Positions 7,918-16,954 of a stretch of DNA of 33,933 nt are shown piece by piece. The position numbers were made by a program, and so were the translations under genes. Below the pieces are notes generated by a model. It had not been told where the DNA came from. It searched no databases and saw nothing but the letters and a program-made list of their open reading frames with translations. The DNA is from Candidatus Omnitrophota bacterium (GTDB lineage Bacteria > Hinthialibacterota > Hinthialibacteria > Hinthialibacterales > Hinthialibacteraceae), in contig JBFMBP010000132.1 of the NCBI GenBank assembly GCA_040755155.1, forward strand, positions 1-33,933. Reading direction: 5' to 3'. Positions within the stretch are counted from its first letter, which is position 1; the number at the start of each line of letters is the position of its first letter.

Positions 7918-8353
7918 GAAATTCGATGACTTACAAAATATGTTCCGCTCACCTTTTGGGCGATAAGGATATCTTGGCGCAATGTCATTTAAAACAAGGA
8001 ATATATTGTATAAATCAATCGCCAGCTGCCGTTTTTGGGAATATAAAGATGGGAGGGAAAAAGACGCGAAAATAGGATGAGGGATAAAAAAGGATAATGC
8101 GGGGGATAACATCAAAAATTATCCCCTTAAAATTGGAAAATCTATTTTTAAACAATTGGAAAACCGGGGCGGCAAGGCTTTGGCATTTTGTCTTTCTCTT
8201 TCCTCTTTTTTTCCGAGATGCGAATGAAACGATCAAGGAAAGGAAAGATAAAATTCGCTTGCCGCCCGGCGGTTTGATCCTGCTTTTTTCTCAATATTCT
8301 CCGATGTCGCCAGGGGGCTTCATGCCCTATAGGCAAGCCGGTTCCCAGGCAAT

Positions 8354-8393
8354 CGTTTCGCCATGCCAATCACAGTCTGGCGAAACGACTGTG
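8354..8393. repeat. Two overlapping inverted repeats (alternative hairpins)
   Basis: CGTTTCGCCA (8354-8363) is a perfect inverted match to TGGCGAAACG (8378-8387). Inside its loop, CACAGTC (8371-8377) is a perfect inverted match to GACTGTG (8387-8393), which begins at the last base of the first stem. The two hairpins cannot form together in a standard pseudoknot, because no bases are left to span the 10-bp stem. In RNA they would be alternatives. No gene starts within the next 480 bases. Confidence 0.7.
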
Positions 8394-8575
8394 AGTTCCA
8401 CCCCCGCTACTCATTCACCGATGCGCACCCTAAAAAGGCTGCGCAAGGTTATCGACGATGCCATCCTCTTCCACTTCGCTATTTAGCGGCGAGTACGGCG
8501 GGGACTGCTCGGCGCGCGCCGTGAGAAGGTCCCTCTGTTATTGTGGGGAAGGGCGCAAATTGGACGCGATAATGG

Positions 8576-8596
8576 AATGATGATTGATGATTGATG
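8576..8596. repeat. Short heptamer tandem repeat
   Basis: Three 7-base units (AATGATG, ATTGATG, ATTGATG) lie just before the palindrome cluster. The first unit is identical to the unit of the array at 33765. Confidence 0.75.
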
Positions 8597-8652
8597 AGCC
8601 CCCCCTACCGAGGAAAGGCACTCGGCGATAGTAGGAAGAAAAGCCCTGCCGC

Positions 8653-8730
8653 CCCGCCGTTGAAACGGCGGGCTATTACCGTTTGCTCCTTTAAAGGGGC
8701 ATGTGGCAATAGCCAGCCTTTCAAGGCTGG
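8653..8730. repeat. Cluster of three palindromes, cloverleaf-like
   Basis: Three hairpins occur in a row: CCCGCCGTT/AACGGCGGG (8653-8672, 2-base loop), GCTCCTTT/AAAGGGGC (8685-8700, one non-Watson-Crick pair) and CCAGCCTT/AAGGCTGG (8713-8730, 2-base loop). In addition GGCTATT (8671-8677) pairs with AATAGCC (8708-8714) around the middle one, so the whole can fold as a three-arm structure. It looks like a dispersed palindromic intergenic repeat. It lies about 150 bases before the oxidoreductase gene. Confidence 0.75.
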
Positions 8731-8882
8731 GATGCGGCGAGTATATGGTATTATTAGCTGCGTAACATGAGTTAGTAAAAGGCAAGAGATCGGTATTGAC
8801 AAAGAAAACGTAATTTGCAAGGTTTATCATAACGATGAAAGCGGTATCGATCGTCGTGAAAGAATGGCTTCAGGAGATAATG

Positions 8883-10106
8883 ATGAAAAACAATCGTCGA
8901 GAATTCATGAAAAAATCCACGCAAAACGCGGCTCTGGCTTCCGTGTTGGTTAGCATCGGCTCCCATTCGATTCTTGGCGCCAACGAGCGCATCCGCCTGG
9001 GCGGCATTGGCGTCGGCGACCGGGGCCAAGACCGTTTGCGCGCCGCGATGAAGTTCAATGCGGAAGCCGTCGCCTTATGCGACGTGAACCAATTGATGCT
9101 GGAACAGGCTCGGGAGAAACTTGGCGGGACGGCGGAACTTTATAAAGAGCACGAAAAACTGTTGGAGCGCAACGACATCGACGCCGTCGTGCTGGCAACG
9201 CCGGATCATTGGCATCACGATATTTTTCTCGACGCGATGGCGGCGGAGAAAGACGCATACCAGGAAAAACCTCTTTCCCACACCATCGAAGAAGGCGCCA
9301 GCATGGTAAAGGCGGCGAAGAAAACGGATCGGGTGGTGCAGATCGGCAACCACCGCCGCAGCGGGACGCATTGGCATGAAGCGTTCAAAGCCATCAAGGA
9401 AGGCGTTATCGGCGAAGTGAAATGGGTGCGGACCTACGACTGCCGCAATTTCTCCAACGGCGATCCTTACCAGATCCGAGGCCGGAACAAAGCCCTATAC
9501 GATCCGGAAAAAATCGATTGGAAGCGCTTTCTTGGCAAAGCGCCGCAAAAACCCTACAGCAGCGACCGCGCCTCGGCCTGGCGCTGGTTTTGGGATTACG
9601 CGGGCGGACTGTTGACGGACATCGGCGCGCATAACATCGACGTGGCGATGTGGATGTCGGATTGCCTCGATATCCAATCCGTCGTCTCCAACGGCGGCGT
9701 TTATCATTTGGATTTCTGGGAAACGCCCGACGTCGCGCATACGACGATGGACTGCGGAACTTTTTCCATCGATTTTTCCGTACAATTTCTCAACGGATAC
9801 GACGGCTACGGCCATTCCATCTTCGGAACCAAAGGCGCCGTCATTCAAAGTGACCAGGATAATTTCGTGCGAATCTATTCCCAAGACGATCGCTCGAAAT
9901 CCATCGCCGAATGGGAGATGAACAACGAAGGCGACGCCCACATGGCCAATTTCCTGGATTGCGTCAAATCGCGGGCCAAGACGAACTCGCCCATCGAAAC
10001 AGCGAACCGCGTCATCACCGCCTGCCAACTGAGCAACATGGCCTACCGGTTGAACAAGAAGATTTATTGGGACGCCCAGAAAAATAGGATTCATCCGGCA
10101 AGTTGA
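8883..10106 (+). CDS. Tat-exported Gfo/Idh/MocA-family oxidoreductase
   Basis: This 407-aa NAD(P)-dependent oxidoreductase probably acts on a sugar or sugar acid in the periplasm or at the membrane. The N-terminus carries a twin-arginine signal (NNRREFMKKS, then a hydrophobic stretch ending SHSILGANE). The nucleotide-binding Rossmann motif follows (GGIGVGDRGQ). The family EKP motif is seen in YQEKPLSH, and the typical C-terminal-domain segment GGLLTDIGAHNID is present. The ATG at 8883 was chosen because AGGAG (8872-8876) lies six bases upstream. The adjacent ATG at 8880 is too close to that site, and the frame open to 8835 adds residues before the Tat motif. The gene is convergent with the minus-strand glycan operon. 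The 55-base gap after it shows no clear terminator. Substrate unknown. Confidence 0.93.
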   Translation: MKNNRREFMKKSTQNAALASVLVSIGSHSILGANERIRLGGIGVGDRGQDRLRAAMKFNAEAVALCDVNQLMLEQAREKLGGTAELYKEHEKLLERNDIDAVVLATPDHWHHDIFLDAMAAEKDAYQEKPLSHTIEEGASMVKAAKKTDRVVQIGNHRRSGTHWHEAFKAIKEGVIGEVKWVRTYDCRNFSNGDPYQIRGRNKALYDPEKIDWKRFLGKAPQKPYSSDRASAWRWFWDYAGGLLTDIGAHNIDVAMWMSDCLDIQSVVSNGGVYHLDFWETPDVAHTTMDCGTFSIDFSVQFLNGYDGYGHSIFGTKGAVIQSDQDNFVRIYSQDDRSKSIAEWEMNNEGDAHMANFLDCVKSRAKTNSPIETANRVITACQLSNMAYRLNKKIYWDAQKNRIHPAS

Positions 10107-10161
10107 TGCGTGCATTAATACTTACAAAGGCGAATGGCTTGAATTTTTAATATGAATAGGA

Positions 10162-12213
10162 TTATTTATCTTCCACGTCCGCAAACGTCCATGCTGGTTC
10201 CCATCCCCAACCTAAATCCAACAACGGACCGTTGGCGGCCTGCGGGTATTGTTTGCGATGCGATTCGCTTTGGCCGCCGATCATGGGCGCGTCCGAAAAA
10301 CGAAGGATGGCGAGGCGGGTTCGGGAATTATTCACTTTCCCCAAATCCGCTTCGCTGAGCGTAAACAATACGTATCGATCATCCGGCGAGAGCGCGCCCC
10401 CATACGTATGCCGTTGTTCTTCCGCATAAAGCAGGCGCTTTTCTTTCCCGTCTCCATCGGCCATCCACAATTCCGCCCATCCGCCTTTTTCGGGAACGAT
10501 TCCCCGCGAATAAACGATATGCTTGGAATCGGCGAACCAGTCGGGAGTGCAATTGTATCGGTCCGTCTCGCTTGCCGCGTTCAAAGCCCCCGTCTGCGCA
10601 TCGATTCTGCCGATGCTCCAAAACGGTCCCAATCCGTTGGCCGTAGCGCAGAACCATTTTCTATCCGGAGACCAGCTCAATTGTTGAACGAAGCCTTTGC
10701 GGGGCAGGGAGCGTATAACCTGTTTGTCCGATAAATCCACAATATGAATGCCTTTGGCGTCCAGGCAGGCAATCTGGGCGCTATCGGGTCCCCAGGCGGC
10801 CCAATGATATGAGTCGCTAACTACGGTCGCATCGCTCCCGTCCGCATGAGCCAAAACAAGAGAGAAATTCCCATACGTATTGTTATCCAAAGGAACGCTC
10901 TTAGGCATTCGATAATAAAACATCCTTTTGCCGTCCGGCGAGAAACGAACCCCTGCTTCGTTGAACTCCGGCGTGTTGGCGATATTTCGTTTATCCGATC
11001 CATCCGGCCGCATCAGAAACAAATCCCAGTCGCCTTGATTCGTCTCCCCGCTAAAAGCCAGCCAGCCTTTGTTATGCAATTCGTCCGCCAGCGTTGAAAC
11101 ATCGTCCATTAGGACTTGATCTGCATTTCCAGGGGTTTTATCGGAGAAAATCTCAGCATAAGTCCATGAAGGCTCCCATCCGGAAGGAAGCGCCAAAACG
11201 GGGCCGTTATGGGCGCCGGGATGCAAGGATCGCAATTCGCCGCTCTCGCCGCCGATGATGGGCGCATCGTTCAAGCGCATCAATCCCATCGGCGCGCCCT
11301 GCTGGCCTGGATCGCCGTCTTCGTTCATGTTACCCGTGAAGATAACATACATGCCATCGGGGGAAACGTTTCCGCCGTAGACATGCCGCCCGTCCTCGCC
11401 ATAAACCATTTGCCGCTTTCGACCCTCGGCGTCCGCTCGCCAAAGTTGCGTCCAACCGTAGCCGTTGTTGCCATTTTGTCCCGCCGGGCGATAGCTGAAA
11501 ATCATGTTCCTTGAATCTGGAAACCAATCGGGAGTGCAGCAATCCACCCGGCTGACTGGATTGGCCGCTCCGTTCGAAATATCCATGCGAGCCACGCTCC
11601 ATCCGGCGTCGAAACTATTGGCGACTCCGCACAGCCATCGGCCATCCGGCGACCATGTCAATTGCTGGAAGAATCCCTGACGCTCCAGTTTTTTTGCGAT
11701 GGTTTTCGTTTCGATGTCGAAAATGAAAATTCCCTTCAACGATAAGCAGGCGATTTGCTTCCCATCCGGACTCCAACTGGCCCAGGAATATTCGCCCTCC
11801 GGCCCCAATATCCGAGTCTGCGTTCCATCGCTCTTGGCGAGCGTCACCACACCCTGCATTCCATAATTATTACCGTCGATTTTTTGCTCCCGGCGCAATC
11901 TCCGATACAGCAATTGCCGCCCATCCCGCGAAAATTGCGGGGCGGCCTCGTTAAATTCCGGCGTTTGGGTGAGGTTTTTCGGATCGGAACCGTCTGGACG
12001 GCATGAGAACAAATCCCAATCGCCCTTATCCGAGCAAGCGCTGAAAATGATCCATCCCTTGTCTTTCACTTCTTCAGCCAACCGCTTCGTCGAATCGTCG
12101 AGCAGCGGATTCGGACTCTCCCGATTTTGGCAAAAAGCCGGTACTCGAAACAGAACAGCGAATCCGATGACGAGGAAGAATAATCTTACAAGAGGCCGAT
12201 GGATGGATGACAT
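10162..12213 (-). CDS. Exported TolB-like protein with two duplicated propeller halves
   Basis: This 683-aa secreted protein has a signal peptide (hydrophobic run through FFLVIGFAVLFRVPAFC) followed by WD40/PD40-type TolB-like repeats. The sequence is duplicated. Residues about 45-340 and 375-680 share the same order of motifs: 'GDWDLF..RPDGSD', 'TPEFNEA..FS.DG', 'IACL..KGI.I.D', 'QL.WSPD..W', 'CTPDWF.DS', 'YGG..SPD..YV.FT', 'DAPIIGG/DAPMIGG' and a closing 'GWEPSWT/GWEPAWT'. Each half could form one propeller. The role is probably structural or sugar/protein binding; no catalytic motif was seen. The ATG at 12213 fits an AAAGG site nine bases upstream; the TTG at 12219 is too close. It is the last gene of a minus-strand operon, 49 bases after the GH39-like gene. 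Confidence 0.88.
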   Translation of the reverse strand: MSSIHRPLVRLFFLVIGFAVLFRVPAFCQNRESPNPLLDDSTKRLAEEVKDKGWIIFSACSDKGDWDLFSCRPDGSDPKNLTQTPEFNEAAPQFSRDGRQLLYRRLRREQKIDGNNYGMQGVVTLAKSDGTQTRILGPEGEYSWASWSPDGKQIACLSLKGIFIFDIETKTIAKKLERQGFFQQLTWSPDGRWLCGVANSFDAGWSVARMDISNGAANPVSRVDCCTPDWFPDSRNMIFSYRPAGQNGNNGYGWTQLWRADAEGRKRQMVYGEDGRHVYGGNVSPDGMYVIFTGNMNEDGDPGQQGAPMGLMRLNDAPIIGGESGELRSLHPGAHNGPVLALPSGWEPSWTYAEIFSDKTPGNADQVLMDDVSTLADELHNKGWLAFSGETNQGDWDLFLMRPDGSDKRNIANTPEFNEAGVRFSPDGKRMFYYRMPKSVPLDNNTYGNFSLVLAHADGSDATVVSDSYHWAAWGPDSAQIACLDAKGIHIVDLSDKQVIRSLPRKGFVQQLSWSPDRKWFCATANGLGPFWSIGRIDAQTGALNAASETDRYNCTPDWFADSKHIVYSRGIVPEKGGWAELWMADGDGKEKRLLYAEEQRHTYGGALSPDDRYVLFTLSEADLGKVNNSRTRLAILRFSDAPMIGGQSESHRKQYPQAANGPLLDLGWGWEPAWTFADVEDK

Positions 12214-12262
12214 TGTCAAACGCCTTTCTTATATTGATGTCTGTTTCATTTCGTATTCCGCT

Positions 12263-13654
12263 TTATTTTTCCAATGTCCAAAAACGAACTCCATACGGTT
12301 CCAGCGAAATTTCCCAGGCCGCATTATCGCGCGTCAATTTTATCGGAGTCTCCGGTTTGAGTCTTGAATTTTCGTCACTGTTAGCGGTTAGCGCATCAAA
12401 AACGATGGGTTTGACTTGGAGATCGTAGAGCGGATTTTCCAAGGTGAGATTCACTGTCATCGGCGTGGGAGAGAAATTCCAAAGCAACAAATTATAGAGT
12501 TGATATTTCGCGTCCCAGCTGGCCAATCCATGAACTTTGTCCGATACCGAACCGATTCGCAACCGTTCGCCGGTCAAGCGCGATAGCAATTTGAATAAAA
12601 AATAAGTAGGGCGGATTTGGTTTTGATAATCGAAAAGGCCATCCCATTGCGGACGCCGGTTCCACCATTTGGCCATGAATACATTGCCTTCCGACGACAT
12701 GAACTTGGAGAAACGCTCGAATGATACATGATAATCGCGGATGTGATAGTAACAGGAATAATCCAATCCCGCTTCCTTCATTTGCCAAATCGCTTCCGCC
12801 GCAAAACAGGGTTGAAAACGCGCATCCTGGGGAGGATTCGATAAATCGATATTCCATTCGTCCAGGAAAGTCTCCGGTTTCAATCCGGGATGTTTTTTCA
12901 ACTCAGTTTGGACATAGTCGATCGTTTGGCGAATCTGCCGTGGATCGCTGGTATAGATATGCCAGGATGCGAAATGCAAGGGAATCTTTTGACTTTCGCA
13001 GAAGTTCATCAGCGCGGGGAGAATGGGTGAACGAGCATTAGCCAGGGCGGGACCGCCGACTCTCGCTTCCGGATCGGCGCGCAGGATCGCCGCCGCCGTG
13101 CGGCGATAGTAAATCGTATAATTCTCCGGACGGAAGCGATAAGGGCAGCCGCCGCTTTCTCCGATATCTGGTTCATTGCCGATTTCCCAGTAGCGGATTT
13201 TGGGATGGCGCTTCTTATAATGATGAACCAGGTTGTAGATTAACCTTTCCCATTCTTCATAGTCATTCGGTTCGACGATATCCTGATTAATCTCCGGAAA
13301 GAGCGCGGCGGGCTTGAAGCAGATGCACATCACCGGTTCAGCCTCGGCCTGCACAATCGCATCCACGGAACGATCCAGCGCGTCGAAATGATATCGGCCG
13401 CGCTCCGGCAGAAGATCGAAATATTCCTGAATAAACAGACGGATTACTTTCGGATGCAAGGCGCGAATCTCGGCGATGCGATTGTCCCACATCGGCTCTT
13501 CCGATAATCCTCCCTGGCCCAGCGCCATGCGGTCGATGTTCATCGGACCGAGCCGCTCGTTTAAATATACCTTTACGAGAGTGCTAGGCGTTTGTCCCCA
13601 TACAAGCGATGAAATTGCTGCTAAACAAACGATTGTCAATAGGCGAATTTTCAT
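12263..13654 (-). CDS. Exported GH39-like glycoside hydrolase (clan GH-A)
   Basis: This 463-aa protein has a signal peptide (MKIRLLTIVCLAAISSLVWG, cut before Q21) and a TIM-barrel clan A fold. The acid/base is likely Glu161 in WEIGNEPD and the nucleophile Glu266 in FLDEWN, about 105 residues later as expected for retaining clan A enzymes. The C-terminal 100 or so residues look like a small beta-sandwich. The closest families by eye are GH39 beta-xylosidase or iduronidase types; GH51 or an unclassified clan A family is possible. It would cleave glycosides outside the cytosol. The start has a strong AGGAGAGG site. It lies 17 bases after the upstream large hydrolase-like gene, so the two are surely in one operon. 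Confidence 0.87.
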   Translation of the reverse strand: MKIRLLTIVCLAAISSLVWGQTPSTLVKVYLNERLGPMNIDRMALGQGGLSEEPMWDNRIAEIRALHPKVIRLFIQEYFDLLPERGRYHFDALDRSVDAIVQAEAEPVMCICFKPAALFPEINQDIVEPNDYEEWERLIYNLVHHYKKRHPKIRYWEIGNEPDIGESGGCPYRFRPENYTIYYRRTAAAILRADPEARVGGPALANARSPILPALMNFCESQKIPLHFASWHIYTSDPRQIRQTIDYVQTELKKHPGLKPETFLDEWNIDLSNPPQDARFQPCFAAEAIWQMKEAGLDYSCYYHIRDYHVSFERFSKFMSSEGNVFMAKWWNRRPQWDGLFDYQNQIRPTYFLFKLLSRLTGERLRIGSVSDKVHGLASWDAKYQLYNLLLWNFSPTPMTVNLTLENPLYDLQVKPIVFDALTANSDENSRLKPETPIKLTRDNAAWEISLEPYGVRFWTLEK

Positions 13655-13671
13655 GATTTCCTCTCCTTTTC

Positions 13672-16497
13672 TCAGTAGGAAGCAATAATCGAGTAATGCT
13701 GTCCGCGGGGATTCTTAATCGCAATCCATTCCTTATCGATGTCGAAATCCCGCCAATCTTGACCGTTGACCGTAACGGAACGCATAGGTTTGGCGCTGGG
13801 ATGGCGCAACCGGAGTAGCAGCGTTTTGAGAGAATCGCCGCAGGGAGCATCGATTTCCGCCGTCAGACGGCCTGCATGAACTTGGCTTGTTGCCGTGAAT
13901 GCGATTTTTCCGTAATAGGTCGGAGCGTTTTCGACTTCGATGCGCTTGCCGTCCTCCAACCACTTCCTCGGAGTCGCTTGCAACAAGAGCAGCGAATCGT
14001 CGTCCCGTTCGCGAACGAGCATGTTGCGATATAACTCGAACCAGGCCCCGTCCGTACTCGGCGGCCCGAAATATTGCCCCCAAAACCAACGGTGCTCGAC
14101 CGGTTCGAGAGCCGAATGGCTGAAAGCGCAAGCCATATAGCTGTAAAAAGCTCGAATAACCGCCTTGGGATCGTCGCGCAGCAAGTAAGCCGTCGCCTGA
14201 GGATTGTAAACCGGCTCGTTGGCCATGCCCCAGCCTTTCAAGTAGAAATTGTCCTCATGATCGTTCAAAAGCGCGTCAGCCAAAACGCCGTCAGCGGGAA
14301 GCGCCTTTAAGCGGATCAAATGAACGGCGCCCGTATCCACATCGGTAGGATACCATTGCTCGAATAGCCGCCGGGGAGTCAAGGCTTCGCAGGGAACATA
14401 AGGAATCCAAGTTTGATCCCGCAATTGAACCAATGGAGATTGCATCGCCGCCGATTCGAAAGCGCGTTCGATCGATCGGCGAAAATCCTGCGCCGCCTTC
14501 AGGCATTCCTGAGCGCGCGGGTGGCCGGTTTCATCCAAAGCCTTGCCCAGAGCGGCCAGTCCGGCGTAGACATACGCCTGCGTGAATGCCCAAATTCCAT
14601 CGCCGGTAAGATCGTTGAGAGGCGATCGAATCAACCCCATTGTTGATTCCCTATGCTCTGTTGATTGCCTTATTTCATTCAAACACCAATCCATCGCTTT
14701 CAGCGTATAAGGCAGGAGCCGCTCGAACGCTTTGCCGTCCTGCGATAAAAGATAATGCTGAGCCGCCGCGTATATCATCGAGGGAGTATAAACGCCCCAA
14801 TTGGCGTATCCGCCGATATGGCCGTTAGGCTCCTGGTTACGGCGAAACATCGTCAGCAGTTCTTCTAAAGAAAGATCATGATAACCGCGAAGATCGTAAA
14901 TCATGTAATCGACGTAAACGGCTTGGTTGACCGGCCAGGGGATTCCGTTTTGGCCGTAGGCGAAATTGGAATAGGGAATATCGATCTTCGCATTTTCTTC
15001 CGAACTCCCATGACAGCGCGGCAAACGCAGCGCATGCCAAAGGCTGGCGCGGAACAAGTCGTTGACCGTTTTTTCCGGAACGCGAAACTGCGCGCCTCGG
15101 CCAATATAATCCGACCAAAACTGAATAGTTTGCGTCCGCGCTTCCTCATAATTCAAAGCCAGCAGTTTTTCACGATCTTGAGGTGAAACCGCTGGCGAAG
15201 GCAATTTCACTATGAGTTCTTGGGTTTGATTCGAATTCAAAGAGAAAGATAGTTCCGTTTCGAATAATGGCAGGCTTTTTTCATCCGTACTTTCCGCCTT
15301 TTTGACGTTGCAGGATGTAACGGTAAAGCCATCCCCCTCCACGGAAAACAAAGTTTGACCGTCTGTCTCATTTTGAAAATATATGGCGTTTCCCTGATGT
15401 TGGGGGATCAAGGGCTTTGTTTCCAATGATGGCAATTTCCGTTGATGAAGGATTTTCAAAATGACGGTTTTGACATCCTGTCCTTTATTGGCCGCGCTGA
15501 CTTTCTGAAGCAGCGTCATGGGGATATCGCCCCGCCGTTCTTTAGGCGGTCCATCAAGGGGATAAGCAAACTGTTCCACAGTGTACTCCACTTCATCCTT
15601 GGTTAATGAAGTGGTTATCAATGGCAGTCCTTCCTCTAACGGCTGCCCTTTCCAGAATCGTTCGATTCCGCTCTTCAAATCGCCGAAATCATACCAGAAT
15701 CGAAAACGGTCGGAATTGCCGTAATCGCTCCATACCCCCGCGCCGCGATCGACGCCGAACTTGCGCATCGAACTATCCCAGGCCAGACATACAATATGTC
15801 CGGGTTCTGGCTGAGATGGATGAACGTAATCCGGCCGTCCCATATCTTCCCAAAGGGCTGCGAATTGCTCGAAAGACGCTTCCGGCTCCGTGCGAATCCG
15901 ATCCAGTATGCGAAGGCCTTTCCGCGTTTCCCATTCGCGTTGACATTCGACGAAGGAAACCGCAGGATCGCCCGCCGAGAGAAAAATGTCGAATAAGGGA
16001 ATCAAAAAGCCCTTGTTTTGGAGCAGCTGATCCAAAGTGACGCTGAATCCCTTCTTACCTTCATGATCCATTTGAATGGCGATCTTGCGCGAATCGATTC
16101 GATAGGCGGGATCCTGCAAAAGGCGGCGAGCGTCGTTTGCATCACTTTGCTTGATGAATTCCGTCCAAAAGGGGTGTAACTTTTCGTTGATCTTGATTGG
16201 CGTGGGCGAATAGATAACGGTAAACGCGATTCCATCCACATCCCCGCCGCCGCCCGTTGTTTCCCAGAAACCGCTTTTTGAATCTTCTCCGGATTCCAAT
16301 CCCTCGCCGTGGAGATCGGTTATCGTCAATCCATCGCCTAACAGCTTAATGGAAAATGGTATGCTTTGACGCGATGAATGCCCCCAACTCATTTGAAGCC
16401 TCAATTCGTTTCGCGCCTCTTCGCTCCAACTGGAAGTACCCATCCAAAAAATGATAAAGATGAAGGAATGTTTCAGCATAAACGTTTTCGGCCTCAT
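13672..16497 (-). CDS. Exported six-hairpin-like glycosidase, family uncertain
   Basis: This 941-aa protein has a signal peptide (about residues 1-25). A beta-rich N-terminal half extends to about residue 480. An alpha-helical region with the look of an (alpha/alpha)6 barrel follows (about 490-830, with WHALRLPRCH, GYANWGVYTPSM and FSHSALEPVEHRWFWGQ). A short C-terminal beta domain ends the protein (RLRHPSAKPMRSVTVNGQDW). The closing 'VTVNGQDW' pattern is common in glycoside hydrolases of the rhamnosidase and debranching type. I cannot assign catalytic residues or a numbered family. The start has GGGAGGA with good spacing. It is the first gene of a three-gene minus-strand operon with the GH39-like and TolB-like genes, divergent from the GH42 unit. 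Confidence 0.8.
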   Translation of the reverse strand: MRPKTFMLKHSFIFIIFWMGTSSWSEEARNELRLQMSWGHSSRQSIPFSIKLLGDGLTITDLHGEGLESGEDSKSGFWETTGGGGDVDGIAFTVIYSPTPIKINEKLHPFWTEFIKQSDANDARRLLQDPAYRIDSRKIAIQMDHEGKKGFSVTLDQLLQNKGFLIPLFDIFLSAGDPAVSFVECQREWETRKGLRILDRIRTEPEASFEQFAALWEDMGRPDYVHPSQPEPGHIVCLAWDSSMRKFGVDRGAGVWSDYGNSDRFRFWYDFGDLKSGIERFWKGQPLEEGLPLITTSLTKDEVEYTVEQFAYPLDGPPKERRGDIPMTLLQKVSAANKGQDVKTVILKILHQRKLPSLETKPLIPQHQGNAIYFQNETDGQTLFSVEGDGFTVTSCNVKKAESTDEKSLPLFETELSFSLNSNQTQELIVKLPSPAVSPQDREKLLALNYEEARTQTIQFWSDYIGRGAQFRVPEKTVNDLFRASLWHALRLPRCHGSSEENAKIDIPYSNFAYGQNGIPWPVNQAVYVDYMIYDLRGYHDLSLEELLTMFRRNQEPNGHIGGYANWGVYTPSMIYAAAQHYLLSQDGKAFERLLPYTLKAMDWCLNEIRQSTEHRESTMGLIRSPLNDLTGDGIWAFTQAYVYAGLAALGKALDETGHPRAQECLKAAQDFRRSIERAFESAAMQSPLVQLRDQTWIPYVPCEALTPRRLFEQWYPTDVDTGAVHLIRLKALPADGVLADALLNDHEDNFYLKGWGMANEPVYNPQATAYLLRDDPKAVIRAFYSYMACAFSHSALEPVEHRWFWGQYFGPPSTDGAWFELYRNMLVRERDDDSLLLLQATPRKWLEDGKRIEVENAPTYYGKIAFTATSQVHAGRLTAEIDAPCGDSLKTLLLRLRHPSAKPMRSVTVNGQDWRDFDIDKEWIAIKNPRGQHYSIIASY

Positions 16498-16954
16498 AGA
16501 TTGTCCTCCCTAAACTCCCGTTTCGCAGATAGTTACAATTTCTTACCCATATCAAAATTTATCAGGGAAGGGAAGCGAAGGAATAAACAACTTCCTCATT
16601 TATATTTCGTCTAGTCAATTAGGAAAAGTCTCTTCTTATCGGAAAAGGATTCAATTACAATAGGCAGCGGCGCCTAGAGGATGGATTTCTATTTGAATAT
16701 TATTAATTTTGCTCGAGGCGGATAAATAAATGCTATGTTTTAATATGATATTGCGATTTAGTAACAGGTCAGCCATGTGAAGTAAGATTGTGGCGGCAAG
16801 AGAGCCACTAGCAAGAATTTTCAAGAATAAATTATACCGACCGTTACTTCGAATCCGGTTCAGAAGTTATCCATATATGGTTGACTTGTTACAAAAGTTT
16901 TTTATGATAGGCGGTTCCAATTCGTCGTTATCAAAAGAGAAAGGAGCGCGCATC
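16498..16954. other. Divergent intergenic region between two glycan operons
   Basis: This 457-base stretch holds promoters for both directions. A good sigma70-type plus-strand promoter is at 16881. No equally clear minus-strand promoter was found. No operator-like repeat stood out. A plus-strand frame open from 16790 has no ribosome site before its first codon and is read here as non-coding leader. Confidence 0.6.
16881..16908 (+). promoter_or_regulatory. Sigma70-type promoter
   Basis: TTGACT (16881-16886) and TATGAT (16903-16908) are spaced by 16 bases; each matches its consensus at five of six positions. It lies about 47 bases before the ATG of the holin-like gene and should drive that gene and the GH42-like gene. 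Confidence 0.6.

Larger units (their letters stand above)
7853..8882. other. Gene-poor region of about 1 kb with repeats
   Basis: No convincing gene was seen on either strand. Open frames here lack ribosome sites and recognisable domains. The stretch contains a heptamer array at 7876, overlapping inverted repeats at 8354-8393, a 12-bp palindrome CGGCGCGCGCCG at 8510-8521, a second heptamer array at 8576 and a three-hairpin cluster at 8653-8730. From about 7918 to 8350 I see nothing specific beyond AT-rich sequence. It could host a non-coding RNA or decayed mobile DNA. Confidence 0.6.

Noticed and set aside
8354-8393. H-type pseudoknot
   Set aside because: With both stems full there are no bases to cross the 10-bp stem, so only alternative hairpins are feasible.
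8097-8486. 129-aa frame in the gene-poor region
   Set aside because: No ribosome site, no domain, low-complexity look, and it spans the overlapping inverted repeats.
16790-16954. N-terminal extension of the holin-like protein
   Set aside because: No ribosome site at the first codon, and it would cover the likely promoter at 16881; the ATG at 16955 has a good site.
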